Part shown: positions 55,920 to 64,000 of the stretch, piece after piece | Numbering within the stretch: the stretch's first letter is position 1 | Layout: every line of letters begins with the position of its first letter | Assembly (NCBI RefSeq): GCF_012847335.1 | Contig: NZ_JABBDX010000002.1 | Span: 186,001 to 250,000 of the forward strand | Reading direction: 5' to 3' | DNA from: Psychrobacter sp. MF31 | GTDB lineage: Bacteria > Pseudomonadota > Gammaproteobacteria > Pseudomonadales > Moraxellaceae | DNA length: 64,000 nucleotides | The notes under the pieces: model-generated | The model's database searches: none | The model's input: only the letters and a program-made list of their open reading frames with translations | Told to the model about the DNA's origin: nothing | Translations under genes and position numbers: made by a program

Positions 55920-56705
55920 TTAAGAGCGTTTTTTAAGGTTGTTTGGCAATTTATGAAGCTGATTTATCATAAGCTCTGCCGCTTTTTGTTCCGCAATTCG
56001 GCGGCTCTCGCCGGATTCAACAATATCAGGGCAGTTGCTAATATTGACTTGGCAGCGAACCACAAAGATTTGGTTGGGCGCGTTGCCTTGCGTCTCCATT
56101 AATTCATAATTGGGCAACTCAATCTGTTTGGATTGTAGCCATTCTTGCAATCGGCTTTTGGCATCTTTAAGCACTTTTTGGTCATTGACATTGTCGATTA
56201 AATCGCCGTACCACATGAGAACGCAGCGCCTTGTCGTTTCCAAATTTTGAGAATCCAAATAAATCGCGCCGATTAAGGACTCAACCGCATCGGCTAAGAT
56301 GGAGGCGCGATTACGACCACCGCCTTTGCGCTCGCCAATTCCTAATATTAAATGATTGGACAAATCAAGGTGTTGCGCGATGGTAACGAGGGTTTCTTGA
56401 CGAACGAGCGTGGCACGCATTCGAGTCAAGCGACCTTCATTTTGTAGCGGGAACCGATGATAAAGCGCTTCGCCAACAATCATCCCAAGCAGCGCATCGC
56501 CCAAAAACTCAAGGCGCTCGTAGTTTTTTTTGCTGTCAAAAGAGCGGTGCGTTAAGGCAAGCTTCGGCAATGCAGGATTTGCAAACTCATAACCAAGCCC
56601 TCGATTTAGCACGCTAAGCTTTTGTAAAAACTCGGTGCTCACTGACGGCAAGTCCGTTTCATCTTGAGAATCTTTGGAGGATGGCTGAGGTAAAATCGAT
56701 TTCAT
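55920..56705 (-). CDS. rnc: Ribonuclease III
   Basis: RNase III cleaves double-stranded RNA, including rRNA precursors. The RIII signature NYERLEFLGDALLGMIVGEAL is near residues 60-80, and a C-terminal dsRNA-binding domain (LQEWLQSKQIELPNYELMETQGNAPNQIF ... AEQKAAELMINQL, outlined) is present. The protein of 261 residues has an extra polar N-terminal stretch. The spacing from AAGGACA to ATG is long (~14 bases), so the start is uncertain. Confidence 0.96.
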   Translation of the reverse strand: MKSILPQPSSKDSQDETDLPSVSTEFLQKLSVLNRGLGYEFANPALPKLALTHRSFDSKKNYERLEFLGDALLGMIVGEALYHRFPLQNEGRLTRMRATLVRQETLVTIAQHLDLSNHLILGIGERKGGGRNRASILADAVESLIGAIYLDSQNLETTRRCVLMWYGDLIDNVNDQKVLKDAKSRLQEWLQSKQIELPNYELMETQGNAPNQIFVVRCQVNISNCPDIVESGESRRIAEQKAAELMINQLHKLPNNLKKRS

Positions 56706-56753
56706 GCGTAAGCTTAATTGTCCTTTGGCTAAATTTGGCGTTGGCTTTTAAAA

Positions 56754-57146
56754 CTAATCGGTCGAACCTTTTGGCGTAATGTCACCTTCAAAACGGCTGA
56801 CGATATCAATATTGCCAAAAAAATTATTGGTTTTACTATACTGCTTTTTAATCGCTAGCTGACCTGGAGTTTTACTGGTAAAAACAAACAACTCTTCAGC
56901 TTTAGCGTCATGATTGGCATTAATCGCCAACTGCTTGTCAACGCGCTCGGTAAATTGCTTTGCCGTTTGATTGCTGTTATTGGCTTCTGCTAACTGAGCG
57001 CTTAACACTTTATTCAACTGATAATCACCAATTTGCGCCGGAACAATGGCAATAAATAGCTTAATAGCGACTGCAAAGGCAATCACAAAAAACATGATGC
57101 CAGTCACGCTGGCACCGCGCTGAGCGCTCAAAGATAGCCGTCTCAT
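56754..57146 (-). CDS. DUF4845 membrane protein
   Basis: This 130-residue protein has a single N-terminal membrane helix (GIMFFVIAFAVAIKLFIAIVP) and a short periplasmic domain. DUF4845 proteins are commonly encoded between lepB and rnc in gammaproteobacteria, as here. The function is unknown. The N-terminal RRLSLSAQRGASVTG resembles a pseudopilin-like leader (GASVTG), but there is no Glu5. Confidence 0.85.
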   Translation of the reverse strand: MRRLSLSAQRGASVTGIMFFVIAFAVAIKLFIAIVPAQIGDYQLNKVLSAQLAEANNSNQTAKQFTERVDKQLAINANHDAKAEELFVFTSKTPGQLAIKKQYSKTNNFFGNIDIVSRFEGDITPKGSTD

Positions 57147-57206
57147 GATTCCTCTGTTTAAAGCCTAATTATTTTAAAAGATCAACATTTATTATTAATA
57201 TCAATG

Positions 57207-58109
57207 CTAATCAATCTTCCCATTTCGGCTAAAGCTTGGCAAATGTAGCCCTGGTGGCTTATGCATCCAAATATAAACCGCTTTTCCGGCTAAATTGTCA
57301 TCGGGAACAAAGCCCCAAAATCTGCCATCAGCGCTGCGATCGCGGTTGTCACCCATCACAAAATACTGACCTTCAGGGACTTTAATTTGCCACTGTGTGC
57401 CGCCAGACTCAACTACGTTTGGCGACTGCGCTTGTAAAAATGGCGCATATTGCGAGCTGTTCATCCCCGGTAAATAACGCGCTAAATGCTGATGCTTGCC
57501 TTGCGTTTCTTGAAAATACTGGGCGTGATCTTCTTCTTCACGACCAAGCATTTGCGCTTGGGTTTCGCTTAGCATTTGCCCCGGCGCAACTTGCCCAACT
57601 GGGTACAATTGAGAAGTCAACTCAGCATCGGCATCAAAGTTCACCGGCGTCGTTTTTACCGGAACATTATTAATCGCAAGCTGACCTTGATTGTAGCTGA
57701 CGGTATCACCTGGTAAGCCAATCACACGCTTAATATAATAAATATTGGGATTTTCAGGATAGCGAAATACCATCACATCGCCATGCTCAGGGCTTCCGGT
57801 ATCCAGCACTTTATTGTAGCTCAGCGGCAAGCGGACGCCATAAGCAAACTTATTGACCGCAATAAAATCACCGGTATAAAGGGTTGGCACCATGGAGGAT
57901 GACGGAATATTAAACGGCTCAATCAAAAACGAGCGAACGATCAGCACCACAGCAAGCACAGGAAAAAAGTCATAAGCCCAGCGCACCGGCAAGCTTTCTT
58001 TACCACGACCATAAGTGGCGCGCTGTTTTAGGCGAAGTTTATCCAGCAGCCAAATTGCCCCTAAAACAAGCGTTAGCGGCACTAAAATAATATTAAAGTC
58101 AAAATCCAT
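57207..58109 (-). CDS. lepB: Signal peptidase I
   Basis: LepB removes Sec and Tat signal peptides. Catalytic Ser is in FNIPSSSMVPTL and catalytic Lys in IYYIKRVIGLPGD; the box E motif is YFVMGDNRDRSADGRFWG. Two N-terminal membrane segments are seen. The 300-residue protein has a Q/E-rich insert around residues 170-215 (QAQMLGREEEDHAQ). It lies 24 bases after lepA. Confidence 0.96.
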   Translation of the reverse strand: MDFDFNIILVPLTLVLGAIWLLDKLRLKQRATYGRGKESLPVRWAYDFFPVLAVVLIVRSFLIEPFNIPSSSMVPTLYTGDFIAVNKFAYGVRLPLSYNKVLDTGSPEHGDVMVFRYPENPNIYYIKRVIGLPGDTVSYNQGQLAINNVPVKTTPVNFDADAELTSQLYPVGQVAPGQMLSETQAQMLGREEEDHAQYFQETQGKHQHLARYLPGMNSSQYAPFLQAQSPNVVESGGTQWQIKVPEGQYFVMGDNRDRSADGRFWGFVPDDNLAGKAVYIWMHKPPGLHLPSFSRNGKID

Positions 58110-58133
58110 AAACAGCGACCTTTAAGGCGTAGG

Positions 58134-59936
58134 TTATCCATTGTCCACTTGCAGCACCGCTAAGAAGGCCTCTTGTGGAATCTCCACATTACCCACTTGC
58201 TTCATGCGCTTTTTGCCCTCTTTTTGCTTGGACAACAGCTTTTTCTTGCGCGACACGTCGCCGCCGTAACATTTTGCCAAAACGTCTTTACGCATGGCTT
58301 TGACCGTGCTGCGACCGATGATTTGACTACCAATCGCCGCTTGAATAGCCACATCAAACATCTGCCGCGGGATCAGCTCTTTCATTTTGGTCACCAACTG
58401 ATTGCCTCGGAATCGCGCTTGATCTTGATGGCAAATCATCGCCAAAGCATCGACTTTATCGCCGTTAATCAATACGTCAACTTTCACCAATTTATCTTGT
58501 TGATAACGCTCAAAATTATAATCAAGAGAAGCAAAGCCGCGTGATACCGACTTTAAGCGGTCAAAAAAGTCCATGACCACCTCGCCCATCGGAATATCAA
58601 ACACCAGCTGAACTTGTTTGCCCATAAAGCGCATGTCCACCTGAACGCCGCGGCGCTCAATACAAAGGGTCATGACGTTACCCAAATAATCTTGCGGAAC
58701 TAAGATATGACAGCGCGCAATTGGCTCGCGAAATGATTCAATGTTGTTGGGTTCTGGCAGCTTTGAGGGGTTATCCACATAAATCACATCGCCATTTTTT
58801 TTCTCGATTTCATAAATGACCGAGGGCGCGGTGGTGATCAAATCCAAATCGTACTCGCGCTCAAGCCGCTCTTGGATGATCTCCATGTGCAGCATTCCTA
58901 AAAAGCCGCAGCGAAATCCAAAGCCTAGCGCGTCCGACGTATCCGGCTCAAAAAATAGCGCGGCGTCATTAATTTGCAGTTTTTGCAGCGCTTCACGGAA
59001 TTTTTCAAAGTCACTTGAATCGACAGGGAAAAGTCCCGCGTAAACCTGCGGCGTGACCTGTTTAAAACCAGGGATGCGCTCAACGTCCGGCGTTTTGGCA
59101 AGGGTAATGGTATCACCCACCGGCGCGCCCGCGATGTCTTTAATTCCGGCGATAATAAAACCAACTTCGCCTGCCTCAAGCTTTCCAGTATCTAAAGGCT
59201 TTGGTGTAAAGACCCCGATAGAGCTGACCAAATGCGCCTCTTTGGTCGATTTGATATAAATTTTATCGCCAGTTTTGACCGAACCTTCACGAACGCGAAC
59301 GAGCGACACCACACCCAAGTAGTTATCAAACCACGAGTCGATAATCAGCGCTTGCAAAGGCGCATCACGGTCGCCCGTTGGGGCAGGGATCACCTCAACC
59401 AATCGCTCAAGCAATTCTTCAACGCCAAGACCGGACTTTGCGGACACGCGCGGCGCATCAACGGCATCAATACCGATAATATCTTCAATCTCTTGAATGA
59501 CGCGCTCAGGCTCAACTTGCGGCAAGTCAATTTTGTTTAGAACCGCCATCACCTCAAGACCTTGGTCAACCGCCGTGTAGCAGTTAGCAACCGATTGCGC
59601 TTCAACGCCTTGCGCGGCATCAACGACCAAAAGCGCGCCTTCACAAGCGGCGAGCGATCGCGAGACTTCGTAAGAAAAATCCACGTGACCGGGGGTATCA
59701 ATGAAGTTGAGCTGATAGCGCTCACCATTTGGATGGTCAAAATAAAGCGTGACCGATTGCGCCTTAATGGTGATGCCGCGCTCACGCTCAATGTCCATTG
59801 AATCAAGGACTTGCGCCTGCATTTCACGGTCTTGAAGCGCGCCGCACATTTGAATAAAGCGATCGGCAAGGGTCGATTTGCCATGATCAATGTGCGCAAT
59901 AATAGAAAAATTACGAATATTAGCTAATGCAGTCAC
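58134..59936 (-). CDS. lepA: Elongation factor 4 (LepA)
   Basis: LepA is a ribosomal GTPase that promotes correct initiation and back-translocation. G1 [15 protein letters not shown]3 DTPGHVDF, G4 NKID, and the C-terminal CKYCGGDV-like segment ([29 protein letters not shown], outline) are present. The length is 600. It heads the lepA-lepB-DUF4845-rnc-era-recO run, and the ATG at 59936 follows an A/T-rich leader with TAGAAT as a -10 candidate near 59996-60001. Confidence 0.97.
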   Translation of the reverse strand: MTALANIRNFSIIAHIDHGKSTLADRFIQMCGALQDREMQAQVLDSMDIERERGITIKAQSVTLYFDHPNGERYQLNFIDTPGHVDFSYEVSRSLAACEGALLVVDAAQGVEAQSVANCYTAVDQGLEVMAVLNKIDLPQVEPERVIQEIEDIIGIDAVDAPRVSAKSGLGVEELLERLVEVIPAPTGDRDAPLQALIIDSWFDNYLGVVSLVRVREGSVKTGDKIYIKSTKEAHLVSSIGVFTPKPLDTGKLEAGEVGFIIAGIKDIAGAPVGDTITLAKTPDVERIPGFKQVTPQVYAGLFPVDSSDFEKFREALQKLQINDAALFFEPDTSDALGFGFRCGFLGMLHMEIIQERLEREYDLDLITTAPSVIYEIEKKNGDVIYVDNPSKLPEPNNIESFREPIARCHILVPQDYLGNVMTLCIERRGVQVDMRFMGKQVQLVFDIPMGEVVMDFFDRLKSVSRGFASLDYNFERYQQDKLVKVDVLINGDKVDALAMICHQDQARFRGNQLVTKMKELIPRQMFDVAIQAAIGSQIIGRSTVKAMRKDVLAKCYGGDVSRKKKLLSKQKEGKKRMKQVGNVEIPQEAFLAVLQVDNG

Positions 59937-60141
59937 AAAGCGCCTACTAAATAAGGAAAATAAAAAGGGTCAAAAAACGAAGCTTTACGCGGTATTCTAG
60001 CAGTTTTAGCGGATAAAGTAAGGCGAATTTGACAGCAAGCGTTTGATTTATCATCAAACTCTAACCAAGCTTTTCTTAAAGCTCCAAATCTCACGGGTAA
60101 AGTTTTAAAACTGCAATCTTAACTCAACGCTTTTTTTAGAC

Positions 60142-60170
60142 AAAAAAAAACCAACCTATAAAAGATTGGC
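60142..60170 (-). terminator. Terminator after tRNA-Met
   Basis: CCAATC/GGTTGG stem followed on the minus strand by nine T residues, 12 bases after the tRNA 3' end. Confidence 0.82.
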
Positions 60171-60181
60171 ATTTTTAAATT

Positions 60182-60258
60182 TGGTGGCGATGGAGAGACT
60201 TGAACTCTCGACCTCACGATTATGAGTCGTGCGCTCTAACCAGCTGAGCTACATCGCC
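60182..60258 (-). tRNA. tRNA with CAU anticodon, probably elongator tRNA-Met
   Basis: On the minus strand the sequence folds as a cloverleaf: acceptor GGCGATG pairing near the 3' end CATCGCC, D loop AGCTCAGCTGGTTAGAG, anticodon CAT at 60222-60224 in ACTCATAAT, T-arm GAGAGTTCAAGTCTCTC, and an encoded CCA. It lacks initiator-tRNA features. Elongator Met is most likely; a tRNA-Ile2 (CAT, lysidine-modified) cannot be wholly excluded by eye. Confidence 0.92.
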
Positions 60259-60280
60259 TTTTAAGGCTCGGTATTATGCT

Positions 60281-60300
60281 AAAAAAAGACGCTTTCGTCA
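60281..60300 (-). terminator. Terminator downstream of rnpB
   Basis: GACG/CGTC stem with an AAAG loop followed on the minus strand by seven T residues, about 60 bases after the rnpB 3' end. Confidence 0.65.
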
Positions 60301-60362
60301 ACCCCCAATTTAGCAATTTTTTCAATCCGTACTGATTTTTGATAACTTTACTGCAAAAAAGT

Positions 60363-60716
<354 letters not shown>

Positions 60717-60721
60717 GCGCT

Positions 60722-60750
60722 AGTATAGCAAATTATACTTAGATTAAAAA
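60722..60750 (-). promoter_or_regulatory. rnpB promoter
   Basis: Minus-strand TATACT (60722-60727) lies about six bases before the rnpB 5' end, with a weak TTTTTA -35 (60745-60750) at a 17-base spacing. Confidence 0.55.
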
Positions 60751-60754
60751 TAGG

Positions 60755-61447
60755 CTATGATAGAAAGTTTGCTGGTAAATTAAGCTCGGCTTGATGATCA
60801 TCAATTTGATTTAAGATTAGCCAATGGCAATCGGGCGCATGATTTTTTAAATAACGTTGCAAAAATTCTTGCGTACTTTGGCTGATATCGGCGTCATCGT
60901 CGTGAATGGTGTTATAAATGAGGCTTTGCAGTTTGAATCCGCGAGATTGAACGGCTTCAATGCTCAGCAAAGTATGGTTAATGCTGCCAAGTCGCCCTGA
61001 GGTCACTAAAATAACCGGATAGCCTTGCTCGGCGATATAATCAAGGGTTAAGCAATCTTCCGTTATCGGAACGAGCAACCCGCCTGCGCCTTCAAGGAGT
61101 ACCACGTCAAAATGATTTTGCAAAGTTTTAGTCGCTTGAGTAATATTATCGACATTTAATATGGCATTATCCATCGCAGATGCTAAATGCGGGGACGCGG
61201 GTTTGCTAAAGCAATACGGGCAAGTCGTGCCATCAATGTCAAACTCATTGAGCGGGATTTGCATGAGTTCACGGTGAGTTAAAATATCGTCGCTAGTGGC
61301 TTTTTGACCGTTTATAGCGGCGACGCCAGTTTGAACCAATTTTTGAGTCATGACGCTGATATTTTGCGCTATTAACGACCGCGCTAGCATTCCGGTTGCA
61401 ATCGTTTTGCCAATATCGGTATCAATTCCTGAAATAAAAATAACCAT
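60755..61447 (-). CDS. bioD: Dethiobiotin synthetase
   Basis: BioD closes the ureido ring of dethiobiotin from DAPA, CO2 and ATP. The P-loop is FISGIDTDIGKTIATG (consensus GTDTGVGKT, slightly changed), and the VVLLEGAGGLLVPI motif is conserved. The length is 230. It begins 9 bases after bioA on the same strand, so the two form an operon; the biotin ring-closing steps before (bioF, bioB) are elsewhere. Confidence 0.95.
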   Translation of the reverse strand: MVIFISGIDTDIGKTIATGMLARSLIAQNISVMTQKLVQTGVAAINGQKATSDDILTHRELMQIPLNEFDIDGTTCPYCFSKPASPHLASAMDNAILNVDNITQATKTLQNHFDVVLLEGAGGLLVPITEDCLTLDYIAEQGYPVILVTSGRLGSINHTLLSIEAVQSRGFKLQSLIYNTIHDDDADISQSTQEFLQRYLKNHAPDCHWLILNQIDDHQAELNLPANFLS

Positions 61448-61456
61448 CAGTTGCCT

Positions 61457-62833
61457 TTAGTTATGGCTTAAATTCAAATATTCATCAAGTACGCCAAGCA
61501 AGCCTTGGCAAAGCGCTTTAAGTTCGTCATCGGTAATCACATAAGGCGGCATGATATAAACCAGTTTGCCAAACGGTCGCACCCAAATGCCGTGACGAAC
61601 CAGCAACGATTGAAACCGCGCCATATCAACGCTGTGGTCAAGCTCAATCACGGCAACCGCGCCAAGAACGCGGACGTCAACAACGTGCTGCCAATTTGCG
61701 GCGGCCGATAACTGCTCGCGCAGTTGGGATTGCAATCTTGCCACGCGATTTTCAATATCGTAGCTTTGAATTAACTCAAGTGAGGCGATTGCCACCGCGC
61801 AAGCCAGCGGATTTCCCATAAAAGTGGGGCCATGCATCAAGGCAGAGTTGGCGCTTTGGTGAATGGTATCGGCGATTTGGCGCGAACAAAGGGTTGCCGC
61901 AAAGCTTAAATAACCACCCGTCAGCGCCTTGCCAATGGTCATAATATCCGGCAAAACCTGCGCGTGCTCACAAGCAAACAGCCGACCGCTACGACCAAAT
62001 CCGGTGGCGATTTCATCTAAAATAAGCAGCACCTTATATTCATCACAAAGCGCCCGCAACTGCTGCAAATACTCAGGGCTATAAAAGCGCATTCCGCCTG
62101 CGCCTTGGATAATCGGCTCGATGATAAATCCGGCAAGGTTTTGATGATGGCGCTCAAAAAATGCGCTTAACTCATCACGCTCGCTGTCCGTCATTGAGCG
62201 CTCAAATCCTGCCGTGGGCGCGGCAACAAAATGCTGCAACGGTAACTGATTGCCATAAAGGCTGTGCATTCCGCAAACAGGGTCGCAAATACTCATGGCG
62301 TGCCAAGTGTCGCCAAAATAGCCGGAGCGGGTCGAGGCAAATTGGTTTCTTTTTGGCTGATCTACCGCGATTTGATATTGTAGCGCCATTTTTAGCGCAA
62401 CTTCTACCGCAATGCTGCCGCTATCGGCGTAAAAAATCGCCTCAAGATTGCTTGGCACCATGTCAAGCAGCTTTTTGCCTAAATCAATCGCCGGTTGATG
62501 GGTCAAGCCGCCAAACATCACATGCGCCATGTTTTCAAGCTGGTCAGTCACCGCTTGGTTTAGCTTGGGATGATTATAACCATGAACTGCCGCCCACCAT
62601 GACGACATGCCATCAATCAGCCGCTTACCGTTTTGGGTAATTAAATAAACGCCTTCAGCTTTTTCAATAACCACGTTTGGATAGGCAGGCGGAATGCTGG
62701 CGTAAGGATGCCAAAGGTGACGCGAGTCAAAATCACTGGTTGGATAGCTTTTTGCGTTGTTTGCAAGTTTGGTAGAAAAAATGGGGATATCCTTATTATT
62801 ATCTGTTAGCGGCTTTTTGCTGATATGGCGCAT
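61457..62833 (-). CDS. bioA: Adenosylmethionine-8-amino-7-oxononanoate aminotransferase
   Basis: BioA is a PLP enzyme that converts KAPA to DAPA with SAM as the amino donor. HLWHPYASIPP, DGMSSWWAAVHGYNHP, the PLP Lys in TIGKALTGGYLSFAA and HGPTFMGNPLACAVA identify it. The length is 458; about 30 N-terminal residues before the conserved part are poorly conserved, and other starts are possible. No BirA-type operator could be recognised upstream. Confidence 0.95.
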   Translation of the reverse strand: MRHISKKPLTDNNKDIPIFSTKLANNAKSYPTSDFDSRHLWHPYASIPPAYPNVVIEKAEGVYLITQNGKRLIDGMSSWWAAVHGYNHPKLNQAVTDQLENMAHVMFGGLTHQPAIDLGKKLLDMVPSNLEAIFYADSGSIAVEVALKMALQYQIAVDQPKRNQFASTRSGYFGDTWHAMSICDPVCGMHSLYGNQLPLQHFVAAPTAGFERSMTDSERDELSAFFERHHQNLAGFIIEPIIQGAGGMRFYSPEYLQQLRALCDEYKVLLILDEIATGFGRSGRLFACEHAQVLPDIMTIGKALTGGYLSFAATLCSRQIADTIHQSANSALMHGPTFMGNPLACAVAIASLELIQSYDIENRVARLQSQLREQLSAAANWQHVVDVRVLGAVAVIELDHSVDMARFQSLLVRHGIWVRPFGKLVYIMPPYVITDDELKALCQGLLGVLDEYLNLSHN

Positions 62834-62974
62834 CTAAAATGACTACCATTTTTAAAACGCTCAACTGGTATAAATTTTTTTTGCTTGCTGCTCACAAGCT
62901 CACAGAGGCGGCAAAAAATTCATCCCAGCATCGATCGCTATGTTACTTTTATAGGAACTATATTGTTGGCTATA

Positions 62975-63247
<273 letters not shown>

Positions 63248-63277
63248 TTAGGACTTTTTACGCGTTTTATTTAAAAT

Positions 63278-64000
<723 letters not shown>

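Noticed and set aside
62834-62974. BirA operator upstream of bioA
   Set aside because: No TTGTAAACC-type half sites with the right spacing could be recognised, so no biotin operator is claimed.

Overview
The window looks like a chromosomal core region of a gammaproteobacterium in the Moraxellaceae, most likely Psychrobacter or a close relative. This is inference from gene content and order. The gacS | cysM ... rlmD, relA order matches Pseudomonadales, and ileS-lspA-fkpB, lepA-lepB-DUF4845-rnc-era-recO-pdxJ, rpsB-tsf, coaD-fdx and bioA-bioD are typical proteobacterial clusters. Base composition is moderate, with AT-rich intergenic stretches. I see no phage, insertion sequence, plasmid or CRISPR signature.

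Layout. 1-3.8 kb: end of a short-chain dehydrogenase, a small very acidic protein, and a leftward hemH-membrane protein-membrane protein run. 3.8-8.2 kb: metX-metW (methionine synthesis), a Sel1-repeat secreted protein and trhO (tRNA U34 hydroxylation). 8.2-12 kb: a secreted 5-hydroxyisourate hydrolase, then serA divergent from a D-2-hydroxyglutarate dehydrogenase-like flavoprotein. 12-17 kb: a membrane-anchored BLUF photoreceptor, a GNAT-nitrilase fusion, a membrane thioredoxin and ald. 17.3-24 kb: ileS-lspA-macrodomain, a cold-shock/DUF1294 membrane protein, fkpB and tas. 24-30 kb: a PlsC-like acyltransferase, hflX, an lrgB pseudogene missed by simple ORF calling, a lytic transglycosylase and rpsB-tsf with a structured leader. 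30.4-33.9 kb: a four-gene leftward signalling module (membrane CheA-like kinase, CheY-like regulator, two CheX-like phosphatases). 34-40 kb: a Bcr-type exporter, a crotonase and the hybrid kinase GacS. 40.5-48 kb: cysM, a PolB-like exonuclease, rlmD, relA, mutM and a small secreted protein. 48-53 kb: typA, an OmpA porin and an orphan pseudopilin. 53-60 kb: leftward lepA-lepB-DUF4845-rnc-era-recO-pdxJ. 60-64 kb: tRNA-Met(CAU), rnpB, bioA-bioD, ferredoxin and coaD.

The most unusual items are the CheA/CheY/CheX-CheX module, which has no CheW-coupling domain and no chemoreceptor nearby; the BLUF protein with a C-terminal membrane anchor; the serA/D-2-HG dehydrogenase pair; the decayed lrgB; an OmpA that lacks the usual peptidoglycan-binding Asp; and a set of short tandem duplications (16-19 bp units), three of which start at or within a few bases of a stop codon. 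Start codons were moved inward in many genes where a ribosome binding site and family length favoured it. All functional names rest on motif recognition by eye; no database search or computation was run.
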